Assembly (NCBI RefSeq): GCF_031426495.1
Contig: NZ_JANPLK010000082.1
Location: 62,001 to 126,000 of the forward strand
Source of the DNA: Gemmatimonas sp.
Lineage (GTDB): Bacteria; Gemmatimonadota; Gemmatimonadetes; Gemmatimonadales; Gemmatimonadaceae
Direction: 5' to 3'
DNA: 64,000 bases
A program made the position numbers and the translations under genes. Shown here piece by piece: positions 17,026 to 26,677 of this stretch (positions are counted from its first letter, which is position 1; each line of letters opens with the position of its first letter). Below the pieces are notes generated by a model. That model saw nothing but the letters and a program-made list of their open reading frames with translations, made no database searches and was not told where the DNA came from.

Positions 17026-18876
17026 TCAGCGCGGCGGAATGACCTCGTCGAACAGCGCGTTGTCGGAGAGCGCCATCGGGCGGAGCAACTGCCGAGCGAT
17101 GGCCTCCGGGAACTCATGCACGTTGATGCCGTGCGTGTCGCCGATATCGGCTTCCGTTTCCGAGAGGTCGACCGTGAGACCCGGGCCGACCCCATGCACG
17201 TGCCCCACGAACGAGCGCGAGGCGCCGGTGCGGCGATGCGCGAGCGTCACTCGCCAGGGGGCGTGAGGCGGCGCCTCGTGTGCGGCGGGCGTATGTGGTG
17301 CGGCGTCGTGCGGTGCGACCGTGACATCGAAGATGGCGATACGCGGCGTGGCGATCCCCACGGAGGCGCAGGCGATCGCGCTCGCCGCCGCACAGGTCGT
17401 CGCATCGCGGTGCGGCATGGCCTCGCGCACGAACAGTTCACTGGCGCTGCCGGCGTTCGGCGCGCCGCTCGTCGCGGGCGCGAGCCACTGCACGAATTCG
17501 GGCATGAGCCGCGACGCGTGGCCGGACAGTTCGATGGAGCGCGCGGCGTAACGAAGCACCTGGCGCACTTCGATGCGATCAACGTCGTCGAAGAACCACG
17601 CGCATGACGTGAAGGTCCGCATCGTTGCCCGTTCGAGCTCGAGCAGTTCGCGGGCGCGCTGCACTTGGTGCTCCGACGCATCGGCTGGCAACTCGCGCCG
17701 AGCGAACTGTTCGAGCGCGGCTCCATCCTGCGCGACGACGTCACCGTACCGATCGCGCACCTCCCAGGGATCGTCGCGGAACAGCGTACGCCCCTCCTGT
17801 TCGAATACCTCATGCGCGTGATACGAGACCCGCTCGATGGCCGCTCGGAGCGGTCCGCGCCACTGCTGTGCCGGCGGCTTGCTGCCATCGAGGCGGCAGC
17901 CACAGTTGCTGCGCCACCGCTCCACTCCGTGGGCGCAACTCCAGGCACTCGGCGAGACCAAGCGCACGTCGGTCGTGGGCGGAGACATCGCCACCAACGC
18001 CGCGCTGTTCGTGACGCGGGAGCTCGACTGCTGCACCACCATCGACAACGCTTCGGTGAGCGTGGAGTCACCGCTCTTGTGATGATGTCCAAACGTTTCG
18101 CCGTCGGTGGCCAGCGTCGTGCAGCGATCGAAGGGCGTATCCCCGGCGTCGCGATAGGGTGTGAGCCGCTGCGCCAGCGCGGGGGCATCACGCAGCAGCC
18201 CGCCGAAGGCGACATCGCCGGCCAATGCACCGTCGTAGGGCACGATCGTGAGGGTGCGACCCGACGCGCCTCGCCAACGCACCGGCATGCCGCTGCCGTC
18301 GTGACCCTGCACTTGATACGGGGCCAGAATCGTGAAGGCGATGCCCTCCTTGGCCACGGCATCGAGGGTGTCTTCATCGGCCGCGCACTCGGGCAGCCAC
18401 ATGCCCTCCGGTTCGCGATGGAAGCGCCGACGGAAGTCACGAATGCCCCAGCGGATTTCGGTGGTACGCTCGCGCGGCGAGGCGAGTGGGAGAATCACAT
18501 GATGATACGGCGCGGCGATCGCGTTGCCGTGGCCCCACCGGCGCACGCTCGCCGCATCGCCCTCCTGCATCGCCCGCATAGTGTCCGGCGCTTCCGCGTC
18601 GAGCCATTCACAGAGGGTGGCCCCCACGTCGAACGAACACCACGCATACAGATTCACCACACGCGCGATGCCGGATCGTGCGTCAGGATCGCGCGCGGCG
18701 GCACGCCGGTCGCGCAGATGCGCCTCGGCGGCGGCGAGGCGCGCGTAGCACTCCCGATTGATGCGCGTATTCCAATCGTGATCGGGCGCGGCTGACGGCT
18801 CCGTCGGGACCACCTCGAGCCAGGGATCTTCGCGCGGCGGCTGGTACAGGTGATGATGAATGACGATCGAATGCAT
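17026..18876 (-). CDS. Glycoside hydrolase family 57 protein (DUF3536 type)
   Basis: 616 residues, start overlapping the glycogen synthase stop (TGATG). GH57 enzymes act on alpha-glucans (amylase, 4-alpha-glucanotransferase or branching). Conserved regions are visible: IHHHLYQPP at the N-terminus, GMWLPECAADEDTLDAVAKEG near 160 (the family's catalytic Glu region), and TDGETFGHHHKSGD near 265 (catalytic Asp region). The C-terminal half fits the DUF3536 extension. No signal peptide. It is somewhat shorter than many DUF3536 proteins. The position behind phosphorylase and synthase genes argues for glycogen remodelling or branching inside the cell. Confidence 0.85.
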   Translation of the reverse strand: MHSIVIHHHLYQPPREDPWLEVVPTEPSAAPDHDWNTRINRECYARLAAAEAHLRDRRAAARDPDARSGIARVVNLYAWCSFDVGATLCEWLDAEAPDTMRAMQEGDAASVRRWGHGNAIAAPYHHVILPLASPRERTTEIRWGIRDFRRRFHREPEGMWLPECAADEDTLDAVAKEGIAFTILAPYQVQGHDGSGMPVRWRGASGRTLTIVPYDGALAGDVAFGGLLRDAPALAQRLTPYRDAGDTPFDRCTTLATDGETFGHHHKSGDSTLTEALSMVVQQSSSRVTNSAALVAMSPPTTDVRLVSPSAWSCAHGVERWRSNCGCRLDGSKPPAQQWRGPLRAAIERVSYHAHEVFEQEGRTLFRDDPWEVRDRYGDVVAQDGAALEQFARRELPADASEHQVQRARELLELERATMRTFTSCAWFFDDVDRIEVRQVLRYAARSIELSGHASRLMPEFVQWLAPATSGAPNAGSASELFVREAMPHRDATTCAAASAIACASVGIATPRIAIFDVTVAPHDAAPHTPAAHEAPPHAPWRVTLAHRRTGASRSFVGHVHGVGPGLTVDLSETEADIGDTHGINVHEFPEAIARQLLRPMALSDNALFDEVIPPR

Positions 18877-20390
18877 CAGCGGCGCTGCTTGGCGATCTCG
18901 ATTGCCTGCTGATACACCTGCGCATATCGCTCGGCCGAGCGCTCCCAGCCGAAATCCTGCGTCATGGCGGCGCTCATGCGTGGAGTCCAGGCGCTCGGGT
19001 CGGCGAAACGCGCGAGGGCGCGGGAAATCGCCCGATCGAGCGCCGCCGGCTGAAATGCGTCAAAGAGAAATCCGGTGATATCGTCCTGCACGGTGTCCGC
19101 GATGCCACCGACACGGCGCCCGATCGGCAGGGAGCCGTAGCGCTGCGCGCGCATCTGCGTGAGGCCGCACGGTTCATACTGCGACGGCATGAGGAACATG
19201 TCGGCACCGGCCATGAGGCGATGCTCGAGCCGGTCGGTGAAGTTGAGCTGAACGCCGACGTGCTGCGGCCGCGCCTTCGCCAGTGCTAACAGCGCGCGTT
19301 CGTACTTGGCCTCGCCGGCGCCGAGAAAGACGAACTGCGCGTCGAGGGTCCAGATGAGCTGAGAATTCAGAATGAGGTCGAGGCCCTTCTGGGTGACCAT
19401 GCGTCCGGTCAGTCCGAACAACGGAATGCGCTTGCGCTGTGGCAGGCCGAACGAACGCTGCAGCGCCGCTTTGCACTTCGCCTTGTTCGCGGTGTCGGCA
19501 CGCGAGTAGTTGGCGGTGATCTGATCGTCGGTGGCTGGATTCCAGAGCGACTGGTCGATGCCGTTCGTGATGCCCGTGAAGCGCGGGCCCAGCCACTGAA
19601 ACACCTCCTGAAGACCGAAGCCGCCACCTGGCGTACGCAGCTCCTGCGCGTGCGTCGGGCTCACGGTCACGACCATGTCGGCGAACGTCAGTCCGCCTTT
19701 CAGGAAGTTGAGGCGGTCATACCACTCGAGATGCCGGAAGTTGTACACCTCGGGTGGAATGCCGCAGTCGTTCAACATCGACGCCGGAAAGTGGCCCTGG
19801 TAGCCGGCGTTGTGCACCGACAGCACCGTCGGCGTCTCGGCGAAGCGTGCCTTGAGGTCGCCGTACGTGCGCATGTACATGAGCGCCAGCGACGTGTGCC
19901 AGTCGTGCGCGTGCACTAGCACGGGACCGGCGATCAGTCGCGGAATGGCATCGAGTACGGCACGCGAGAAGAGCGCGAAGCGTCGCGCGTTGTCGACATA
20001 ATCGCGGCCGCCCTCGCCGTACAAGCCGGCGCGGCTGAACGCCGACGGAATATCGACGAACACCACCTTCGGACCGGCAGGCGGCTGCACTTCACGGAAG
20101 AAGCGCACTTCCTCACTACGGAATCCCAGCTCGACTTGGATCGGACGGCCGAGCGGGGCGAGGTCAGGCGCATGGTCGCGCACCGAGCGATAGAGTGGCA
20201 CGAACACGACCACGTTCGCACCACCCTTCACCTGGTAGTTGGCCAACCCCATCACGGCCTCGGCCAGCCCACCCGTACGCGCGAACGGACTGTACTCCGA
20301 CGTGAGATGCACGATCGTCGGTGCTCCACCCTCGGGGGCCCGGATCACGGGCGACCCGAAGCTGGGCGTGGGCATGGCTGGGGATGTCAT
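18876..20390 (-). CDS. glgA: Glycogen synthase (ADP-glucose type)
   Basis: 504 residues from the ATG at 20390; the upstream in-frame codons lie in the phosphorylase gene end and are not expected to be translated. GT5 enzyme that adds glucosyl units from ADP-glucose to glycogen. Motifs: SEYSPFARTGGLAEAVMGL at the N-terminus (sugar-nucleotide-binding GGL), VHAHDWHTSLA near 140, and FGLTGRMVTQKGLDLIL near 295 (GT-B second lobe). The signature FLMPSQYEPCGLTQMRAQRYGSLPI lies near 385. Length and order are normal. Starts 10 bp after the phosphorylase stop. No glgC or glgB is in the window, so ADP-glucose comes from elsewhere. Confidence 0.92.
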   Translation of the reverse strand: MTSPAMPTPSFGSPVIRAPEGGAPTIVHLTSEYSPFARTGGLAEAVMGLANYQVKGGANVVVFVPLYRSVRDHAPDLAPLGRPIQVELGFRSEEVRFFREVQPPAGPKVVFVDIPSAFSRAGLYGEGGRDYVDNARRFALFSRAVLDAIPRLIAGPVLVHAHDWHTSLALMYMRTYGDLKARFAETPTVLSVHNAGYQGHFPASMLNDCGIPPEVYNFRHLEWYDRLNFLKGGLTFADMVVTVSPTHAQELRTPGGGFGLQEVFQWLGPRFTGITNGIDQSLWNPATDDQITANYSRADTANKAKCKAALQRSFGLPQRKRIPLFGLTGRMVTQKGLDLILNSQLIWTLDAQFVFLGAGEAKYERALLALAKARPQHVGVQLNFTDRLEHRLMAGADMFLMPSQYEPCGLTQMRAQRYGSLPIGRRVGGIADTVQDDITGFLFDAFQPAALDRAISRALARFADPSAWTPRMSAAMTQDFGWERSAERYAQVYQQAIEIAKQRR

Positions 20391-20400
20391 TGACTGAGTG

Positions 20401-22575
20401 TTACGCGATTGGTGGATCGTCGGGCAGGGCGTCACCCAGGATCGATGGCGCATAGTAGGCACGCGCGTACTGCTCCACCATGCGTCGCGCCGTGAACTGC
20501 TGACCGGCCACACGGATGGAGTGCTTCATCGTGGCTAGCCAACGACGCGGAAGATCATTCTTGTCCACGTCGTAGTAGCGCGGCACCACCTCCTGCTCCA
20601 GCAACTCGTAGAGACGGTTCGACGTGCTGACGCCCGCCTCGTCGTCTTCTTCGGGCGTGATCGCCCAGCCATTGTTCCCCTCGTAGCCTTCCTCCCACCA
20701 GCCGTCGATCGTGGAGATCTGCGGCACGCCGTTGAGCGCCGCCTTCATGCCACTCGTGCCCGAGGCCTCGAGCGGCACGCGCGGCAGATTCATCCACAAG
20801 TCCACGCCCTGCACGAGCAGGTGCGCGAGGTGCATGCCGTAGTCCTCCACGAAGGCCACGCGGCCTTCGAAGCGCGGATCACGGGTGAAGTGATACACGT
20901 TCTGCAGCACCTGCTTGCCCGGATTGTCGGCCGGATGCGCCTTGCCGGCGAAGACGATCTGCACCGGTCGCTGCACGTTCGTGACGAGCTTCCGCAGCCG
21001 CTCGACATCGCGGAATATCAGGTCGGCGCGCTTGTAAGTGGCGAAGCGACGCGCGAAGCCGATGGTCAGCGTTTTCGGGTCGAGCAGCGTGCCGGCGCCG
21101 ACGAGCTGCGTGGCCTCGATCTGCCGTCGCGCGAAGGCGCTGCGGGCTTCTTCACGCACGAGGCGCATGAGCGTGTGCTTGAGGCGCGAGTGCGTGTGCC
21201 ACAGCGCCTCGTCGTCGAGCGTGAGCACCTGTTCCCAAAGGGCGGGATCATTGCTGTGTCCCCACGCCGGTCCGAGGTGATCGTCGAGCAGCTTCATGAT
21301 GGGATTGGCCATCCACGTCGCTAGGTGCACGCCGTTCGTGACGTGACCGACGGGGATGTTCTCGGCCTCGCGACCGTTCCAGAGCGAGCGGCTCATGTGG
21401 CGCGTCACGATGCCGTGGCGACGCGACACGGCGTTCACGCGACGCGAGAGGCGCACCGACGCGGCGGTCATGTGGTACACGCCGGTACCCGACTCCGGCA
21501 TGTACCCGATGCGCAAGAAGGTCTCGGCGTCGATCCCCATCTCGTTCCAGAATCCTTGGGCACACTCACGCACTTCGTTCACGCCGAAGTGGTCGTGGCC
21601 CGCCGGCACCGGGGTGTGCGTGGTGAACACACTGCGATTGCGCACGCGCTTCACGGCGTCGGCGAACGACACGCCCTGCTGGCAGAGCTCGCGCACGCGC
21701 TCAACCATCATGAATGCCGCGTGCCCTTCGTTGGCGTGCCAGGCGGCGGGCGCAATGCCGAGCGCACGAAGCGCGCGCACGCCGCCAACGCCCAACAACC
21801 ATTCCTGCCGGAGACGCATCGCGGGGCCACCCGAGTACAGCTTCGAGAGCAGCGGCCGGTCGTCGGGATGGTTCTCCGGGAGATCGGAGTCGAGCAGATA
21901 CACGGGCACGCGACCCACCTGCATCTTCCAGACGCGGATGTTGATATCGCGACCGAACGTGTTCACCGTCACGAGGTGCTTCTCCCCGTCCTTGCCCGGC
22001 AGCGGCACGATGGGCACCGCATTGAAGTCGATCGCGTCGTTCGAGTCTTCCTGCCAGCCGTCCACGCGGATATGCTGATCGAAGTACCCCTGCCGGTACA
22101 GAATGCCGACCGCTACCAGCGGGATACCAAGATCCGACGCCGTCTTCAGGTGGTCACCGGCCAGCACACCGAGACCGCCCGAGTAGATCGGCACGGAGTT
22201 GTGCACGCCGAACTCGGCGCAGAAATAGGCGACCGGCTGACCGCGCAGCTCGGGGAAGGTGCGGGCATACCAGGTGTGTTCGTCCGACCGTTCCGAGGCC
22301 AGCCATTGCATGGCGCGGTCGTAGCGCGCACAAAAGACCGCGTCGTCGGAGAGCTGCACGAGACGGGCCGGATCGACCAGCTGGAGCAGGCGGATCGGGT
22401 TATGGCGCAACCGATGCCAGAGGCTTTCGTCAATCTCCTTGAAGATCATCCGCGCGTCGCGATTCCAGCTCCACGCCAGATTGTGCGCGAGATGGGTGAG
22501 TCCCGCGAGCCGGCCCGGCAGTGGGGCAGGTTCGGGGACGGGCGGGGCGGGCGGCGCTTCGACAGGTGCGGTCAT
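20401..22575 (-). CDS. glgP: Alpha-glucan phosphorylase (GT35, short type with DUF3417)
   Basis: 724 residues from the ATG at 22575 (MTAPVEAPP), after which a Pro/Ala linker leads into the DUF3417 domain (HNLAWSWNRDARMIFKEID). The enzyme splits alpha-1,4-glucans with phosphate to release glucose-1-phosphate. Family sequences: FCAEFGVHNSVPIYSGGLGVLAGDHLK near 110, WHANEGHAAFMMVERV near 290, EASGTSGMKAALNGVPQISTIDGWW near 620 (PLP-lysine region). First of three genes transcribed together (glgP-glgA-GH57). Divergent from the threonine operon across a 188-bp gap. Confidence 0.92.
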   Translation of the reverse strand: MTAPVEAPPAPPVPEPAPLPGRLAGLTHLAHNLAWSWNRDARMIFKEIDESLWHRLRHNPIRLLQLVDPARLVQLSDDAVFCARYDRAMQWLASERSDEHTWYARTFPELRGQPVAYFCAEFGVHNSVPIYSGGLGVLAGDHLKTASDLGIPLVAVGILYRQGYFDQHIRVDGWQEDSNDAIDFNAVPIVPLPGKDGEKHLVTVNTFGRDINIRVWKMQVGRVPVYLLDSDLPENHPDDRPLLSKLYSGGPAMRLRQEWLLGVGGVRALRALGIAPAAWHANEGHAAFMMVERVRELCQQGVSFADAVKRVRNRSVFTTHTPVPAGHDHFGVNEVRECAQGFWNEMGIDAETFLRIGYMPESGTGVYHMTAASVRLSRRVNAVSRRHGIVTRHMSRSLWNGREAENIPVGHVTNGVHLATWMANPIMKLLDDHLGPAWGHSNDPALWEQVLTLDDEALWHTHSRLKHTLMRLVREEARSAFARRQIEATQLVGAGTLLDPKTLTIGFARRFATYKRADLIFRDVERLRKLVTNVQRPVQIVFAGKAHPADNPGKQVLQNVYHFTRDPRFEGRVAFVEDYGMHLAHLLVQGVDLWMNLPRVPLEASGTSGMKAALNGVPQISTIDGWWEEGYEGNNGWAITPEEDDEAGVSTSNRLYELLEQEVVPRYYDVDKNDLPRRWLATMKHSIRVAGQQFTARRMVEQYARAYYAPSILGDALPDDPPIA

Positions 22576-22763
22576 ATCCACGGGAACACGGGACGTAAAA
22601 GCGACCCGGTATGGTCGCGTCAGGACAAGCGAAGTGAAAACTAGGTGGATGCGTACCGGTGTGGACAGGTGAACCGGCCCGAAGTAGTGTGCGGATGTGC
22701 CCCTCGATGACCTCTCGAGAGTAGGACCGGGGCGTCCGATTGGTCTCATATTCCAGCTGCAAC

Positions 22764-25298
22764 ATGCCGCCACTGCGCACCCGTTCCGCTTCGCGGTCCA
22801 CCGCGATCGACGTTTTCAAGTTTGGCGGGGCCTCCTTGGCCGATGCGGCGGCCGTACGCCACGCGATCGACTTGATCGTCGAACCGCGTCCGAGTCGCGT
22901 GGTGACCGTGGTATCGGCGCTGGCCGGGGTCACCGACGCGCTGCTGGCGATCGCCGAGGCGGCGCGCGTCGGGGATGTCGATGCGGTCGATGAGCAGGTC
23001 ACGACGTTGCACCAACGACACGCGGCCGTGGCTACCGGCATCATCGGCAACGCCAGAGTACGGGCTTGCCTCCTCCGCGAACTCGACGCGGCATTCGAGG
23101 AGGTACGCACCCTCGGGTACGGTGTGGCTAGCCTGCGCGAGCTGACGCCGCGCACCACGGACTTCCTCTTGGTGCGCGGTGAGCAGCTCTCGGCACGACT
23201 CCTCGTGGCTGGCCTGTTGGCGCGCGGCGCGAAGGCGGAGTACGTGGAAGCCGCCACGCTCATTCGCACTGACGGCGTGTTCGGTGGAGCGTTTCCCGAT
23301 CTGGTGGCCACCGATCGCGAGGTTCGGGCGCAACTGCGCCCGTTGCTGAAGCGGCGGGTGCTCCCGGTGGTGCCCGGCTTTGTCGGGGGCACGACTGACG
23401 GCGCTCTGGTCACGCTGGGGCGCGGTGGCAGCGATCTCACGGCCACGGTGCTGGGACGTTCGCTGCGCGCCGAGCGGATCACCCTCTGGAAGGACGTGCC
23501 GGGGCTGATGACGACCGACCCGCGCCTGGTGCCCACGGCGCGCATCGTGCCGCAGCTCAACGTGCGCGAAGCGGCCGAACTGGCGTACTACGGCGCCAAG
23601 GTGCTGCATCCGCGCGCGCTCATTCCCCTGGCGCGGGTGCGCGTGCCCGTGTTCGTGCGACCGTTTGCTGACCCCACGGCTCCGGGCACCGAGATCTCGG
23701 TGCGGCACACGCTCACGCGGTATCCCGTGAAGGCGCTCTCGATCGTGCGCAGTCAGTCACTGGTCACGGTGACGGGCAATGGCATGCTTGGTGTTCCCGG
23801 TATCGCCGCCCGCACCTTTGCGGCCTTGCAACAGGCGGGCATTTCCGTGACGCTGATTTCGCAGGCCTCGTCGGAGCACTCCATCTGTTTGTGCGTGCCG
23901 GCCGAACGTGGTGCCGAGGCGCGCGTGGCCTTGGAGAAGGCATTTGCGCTCGAACTCTCGCGGCGTGAACTCGAAGGCATGGACGTACAGCGCGGTATGG
24001 CGACGTTGGCCGTGGTGGGACTCGGCATGGCCGGTTCGCCGGGCATCGCGTCGCGCATGTTTACATCGCTGTCCAACGCGCGCGTGAACATCGTGGCGAT
24101 CGCGCAGGGTTCGAGCGAGCTGAATATTTCGGTGGTGATCGCGGAGCCCGATGCCGAAGCCGCCGCGCAGGCGGTGCATGATGAGTTTCAGCTCGACAAG
24201 ATCGGTGGCGGCGGATTGCGCGAAGAAGACCGTCTCGACGTGGTGCTGATGGGCGTGGGGCTGATCGGGCGTGAGCTGCTGCGGATGCTGCCGCGGGTGC
24301 GGCGGCGCGTGAAGCCGACCATCGTCGGCCTCATCGATCGCAGCGGGTTCGTGTTCGAACCGAATGGTCTCACGGCCCGACAGTTGGCGAGCTACGCGAA
24401 GGCCAAGGAGTCTGGCGGGGCGTTGGCCACGATGAACGGCGGGCAGAAGGCTACCGCGGCCGAGGCGGTGGCGTACATCGGCTCGCACGCGCTGGCGCGT
24501 CCGGTGCTGGTGGACGTCACGGCGCACGAAACGCTGCCGGCGATTCGCGCCGCGATTGTGGCCAACATGGATATCGTGATGGCCAACAAGCGGCCACTAT
24601 CGGCGCCGCGTGCCGAGGTGGCGTCGCTGCGGGCGCTGGCCGCGAAGCACGGCGCACGCCTGTTGCACGAAACCACGGTGGGTGCCGGATTGCCTGTGAT
24701 GGACAGCTATGCCAAGCTCGTGGAAACAGGCGACAAGGTGCTGCGCATCGAGGGATGTACGTCGGGGACGTTGGGGTTCCTGCTCACCGAAATCGGCAAG
24801 GGCCGCGCGTTCAGCGAGTCGCTGCGCGATGCGATGTCGCGCGGCTTCACCGAACCCGATCCTCGCGATGACTTGTCGGGCATGGACGTTGCCCGCAAGG
24901 CGCTCATTCTGGCGCGCATGATGGGCTTCGGCGGTGACCTGAAGGATGTGACCGTCGAGTCTTTGGTCCCGGCCGCGTATCGAAAGATGCCGTTGCCGAA
25001 GTTTCTGGAGTCGCTGGCGGCGCAGGACGCGGCATGGACCGCCCGTTTTGCGACGGCCACCAAACAGGGGCGCGTGTGGCGTTACGTGTTGAACGCGTCG
25101 CCGCGGAAAGTGGTAGTCGGGTTACGTGCGGTGCCGCTCACACATCCACTGGCGGGGTTGCGCGGTACCGACAATCAGATCGTGTTCACCACCATGCGAT
25201 ATCGTGAGCATCCTCTGGTGATCACCGGCCCGGGCGCTGGTCCGGCCGTCACCGCCGCCGGTGTCCTCAACGATATCCTTCAGCTTACGCCATCATGA
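22764..25298 (+). CDS. thrA: Bifunctional aspartokinase / homoserine dehydrogenase
   Basis: 844 residues from ATG 22764 (a TTG at 22740 is an alternative). It phosphorylates aspartate and, in its second half, reduces aspartate semialdehyde to homoserine, for threonine and methionine synthesis. Aspartokinase features: FKFGGASLAD near 18, ELTPRTTDFLLVRGEQLSARL, and GRGGSDLTATVLGRSL near 230. Two ACT domains follow (SLVTVTGNGMLGVPG; LAVVGLGMAGSPGIASRM), which usually bind the feedback inhibitor. The dehydrogenase starts near 490 (VVLMGVGLIGRELLRM) and includes EGCTSGTLGFLLTEIGKG and GRVWRYVLNAS. Stop overlaps the thrC start (ATGA). Confidence 0.95.
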   Translation: MPPLRTRSASRSTAIDVFKFGGASLADAAAVRHAIDLIVEPRPSRVVTVVSALAGVTDALLAIAEAARVGDVDAVDEQVTTLHQRHAAVATGIIGNARVRACLLRELDAAFEEVRTLGYGVASLRELTPRTTDFLLVRGEQLSARLLVAGLLARGAKAEYVEAATLIRTDGVFGGAFPDLVATDREVRAQLRPLLKRRVLPVVPGFVGGTTDGALVTLGRGGSDLTATVLGRSLRAERITLWKDVPGLMTTDPRLVPTARIVPQLNVREAAELAYYGAKVLHPRALIPLARVRVPVFVRPFADPTAPGTEISVRHTLTRYPVKALSIVRSQSLVTVTGNGMLGVPGIAARTFAALQQAGISVTLISQASSEHSICLCVPAERGAEARVALEKAFALELSRRELEGMDVQRGMATLAVVGLGMAGSPGIASRMFTSLSNARVNIVAIAQGSSELNISVVIAEPDAEAAAQAVHDEFQLDKIGGGGLREEDRLDVVLMGVGLIGRELLRMLPRVRRRVKPTIVGLIDRSGFVFEPNGLTARQLASYAKAKESGGALATMNGGQKATAAEAVAYIGSHALARPVLVDVTAHETLPAIRAAIVANMDIVMANKRPLSAPRAEVASLRALAAKHGARLLHETTVGAGLPVMDSYAKLVETGDKVLRIEGCTSGTLGFLLTEIGKGRAFSESLRDAMSRGFTEPDPRDDLSGMDVARKALILARMMGFGGDLKDVTVESLVPAAYRKMPLPKFLESLAAQDAAWTARFATATKQGRVWRYVLNASPRKVVVGLRAVPLTHPLAGLRGTDNQIVFTTMRYREHPLVITGPGAGPAVTAAGVLNDILQLTPS

Positions 25299-26677
25299 CC
25301 ACGCCGATGTCTCATCCTCTACCGGCGAACGCGGTGTTCCTGCCCGCCGGTGTCACGGGACTGCCGGCGGGCGCCGAACGCAGCGTGCAGCGATGCGCGG
25401 CATGCGGGCATCTGCTGTCGCCACTCAATGCGGCGCCGGATTGTCCGACCTGTGGAGGCTTGCTCGAGATCATCCATCGCGCGCCGGTGGATGAATTCGA
25501 GGCGCCGCTCTCGGCCAACGCCATCAAACACCGATTCTCGCAGCACTGCTGTGCGATGCCGATGGGTCACGCATCGGGGGTGTGGCGCTTCGAGTCGATC
25601 GTGATGCCCGGCGCCGGCGAGGCGATCGTGAGTCATCCCGAGGGAAATACGCCGCTGCTGTCGCGGCCGGCGATCTCGAAGTACACGGGCTGCGACGGCT
25701 TGCTGATCAAGCATGAAGGACACAATCCCACCGGTTCGTTCAAGGATCGCGGCATGACCGTGGGCACCACGCAGGCGGTGCGCATCGGTGCCAGCGCCGT
25801 GGCCTGTGCCAGCACTGGCAACACCTCGGCGGCCTTGGCGTCGTACGCTGCGCAGGCTGGCATTCCCGGACTGGTGTTCGTGCCGGCAGGCAAGATCGCG
25901 CTGGGCAAGCTGGCGCAAACACTGTCGTACGGCGCGCGTACGCTGCTGGTGAAGGGCGACTTCGACGAATGCTTGCGGCTTGTGCAGCAGGCATCTCGAG
26001 AACTCGGGATCTATCTGCTGAATTCCATCAATCCGTGGCGCGTGGAAGGACAGAAGACCATCGTGTTCGAGATGCTGCAGCAACTGGGTTGGAACGCGCC
26101 CGACTTCATCGTGTTGCCGGCCGGCAACTTGGGGAACACGGCAGCGTTCGGCAAAGCGTTGCGTGAAGCGAAGGCGTTGGGGCTGATCGACAAGATGCCG
26201 CGCATCGTGAGCGTGCAAGCGGCGGGAGCGGCGCCGTTCGCGCGCGCTTATCGCGAAGACTTCGCCACGCGGTATACGGTACACGCGGAAACGATCGCGA
26301 CCGCTATTCGCATCGGCGATCCGGCCTCCTGGGATCGCGCGGTGCGGGCGATTCGCGAAACCGATGGCCTGGTGATTTCGGCGACCGACGACGAGATCAT
26401 CGATGCCAAGGTCACGATCGACGGGGCTGGTGTCGGATGCGAGCCGGCCAGCGCGGCCAGCGTGGCGGGCGTGCGGCAACTGGTGCGCAGCGGTATCATC
26501 CGAGGCGGAGACACCGTGGTGGCGGTGCTCACTGGACATGTACTCAAGGATCCCGGCATGCTCGTCGAATTGCATCAGCGCCAGGATTACCCACGCGCCA
26601 ACCGCCCCATTGAAATCGATGCCACGGTGAGCGCGGTGGAAGCGGTCTTGCGGAGCACGCGCGAGCGTGCCTCATGA
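25295..26677 (+). CDS. thrC: Threonine synthase
   Basis: 460 residues. PLP enzyme that converts O-phosphohomoserine to threonine. PLP-binding Lys150 lies in PTGSFKDRGMTVGTT, with ACASTGNTSAALASYAAQAG (phosphate loop) near 170. An N-terminal zinc-ribbon-like pair (CAACGHLL…CPTCGG) at about 34-58 resembles the longer threonine synthases. It overlaps thrA by 4 bp (ATGA) and the following gene by 4 bp. No homoserine kinase (thrB) is in the window, so it must lie elsewhere. Confidence 0.95.
   Translation: MTTPMSHPLPANAVFLPAGVTGLPAGAERSVQRCAACGHLLSPLNAAPDCPTCGGLLEIIHRAPVDEFEAPLSANAIKHRFSQHCCAMPMGHASGVWRFESIVMPGAGEAIVSHPEGNTPLLSRPAISKYTGCDGLLIKHEGHNPTGSFKDRGMTVGTTQAVRIGASAVACASTGNTSAALASYAAQAGIPGLVFVPAGKIALGKLAQTLSYGARTLLVKGDFDECLRLVQQASRELGIYLLNSINPWRVEGQKTIVFEMLQQLGWNAPDFIVLPAGNLGNTAAFGKALREAKALGLIDKMPRIVSVQAAGAAPFARAYREDFATRYTVHAETIATAIRIGDPASWDRAVRAIRETDGLVISATDDEIIDAKVTIDGAGVGCEPASAASVAGVRQLVRSGIIRGGDTVVAVLTGHVLKDPGMLVELHQRQDYPRANRPIEIDATVSAVEAVLRSTRERAS

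Noticed and set aside
17247..18440. 397-codon minus-strand frame within the GH57 gene
   Set aside because: A different frame of the same strand, Arg/Ser/Pro-rich, no domain; shadow of the GH57 frame.
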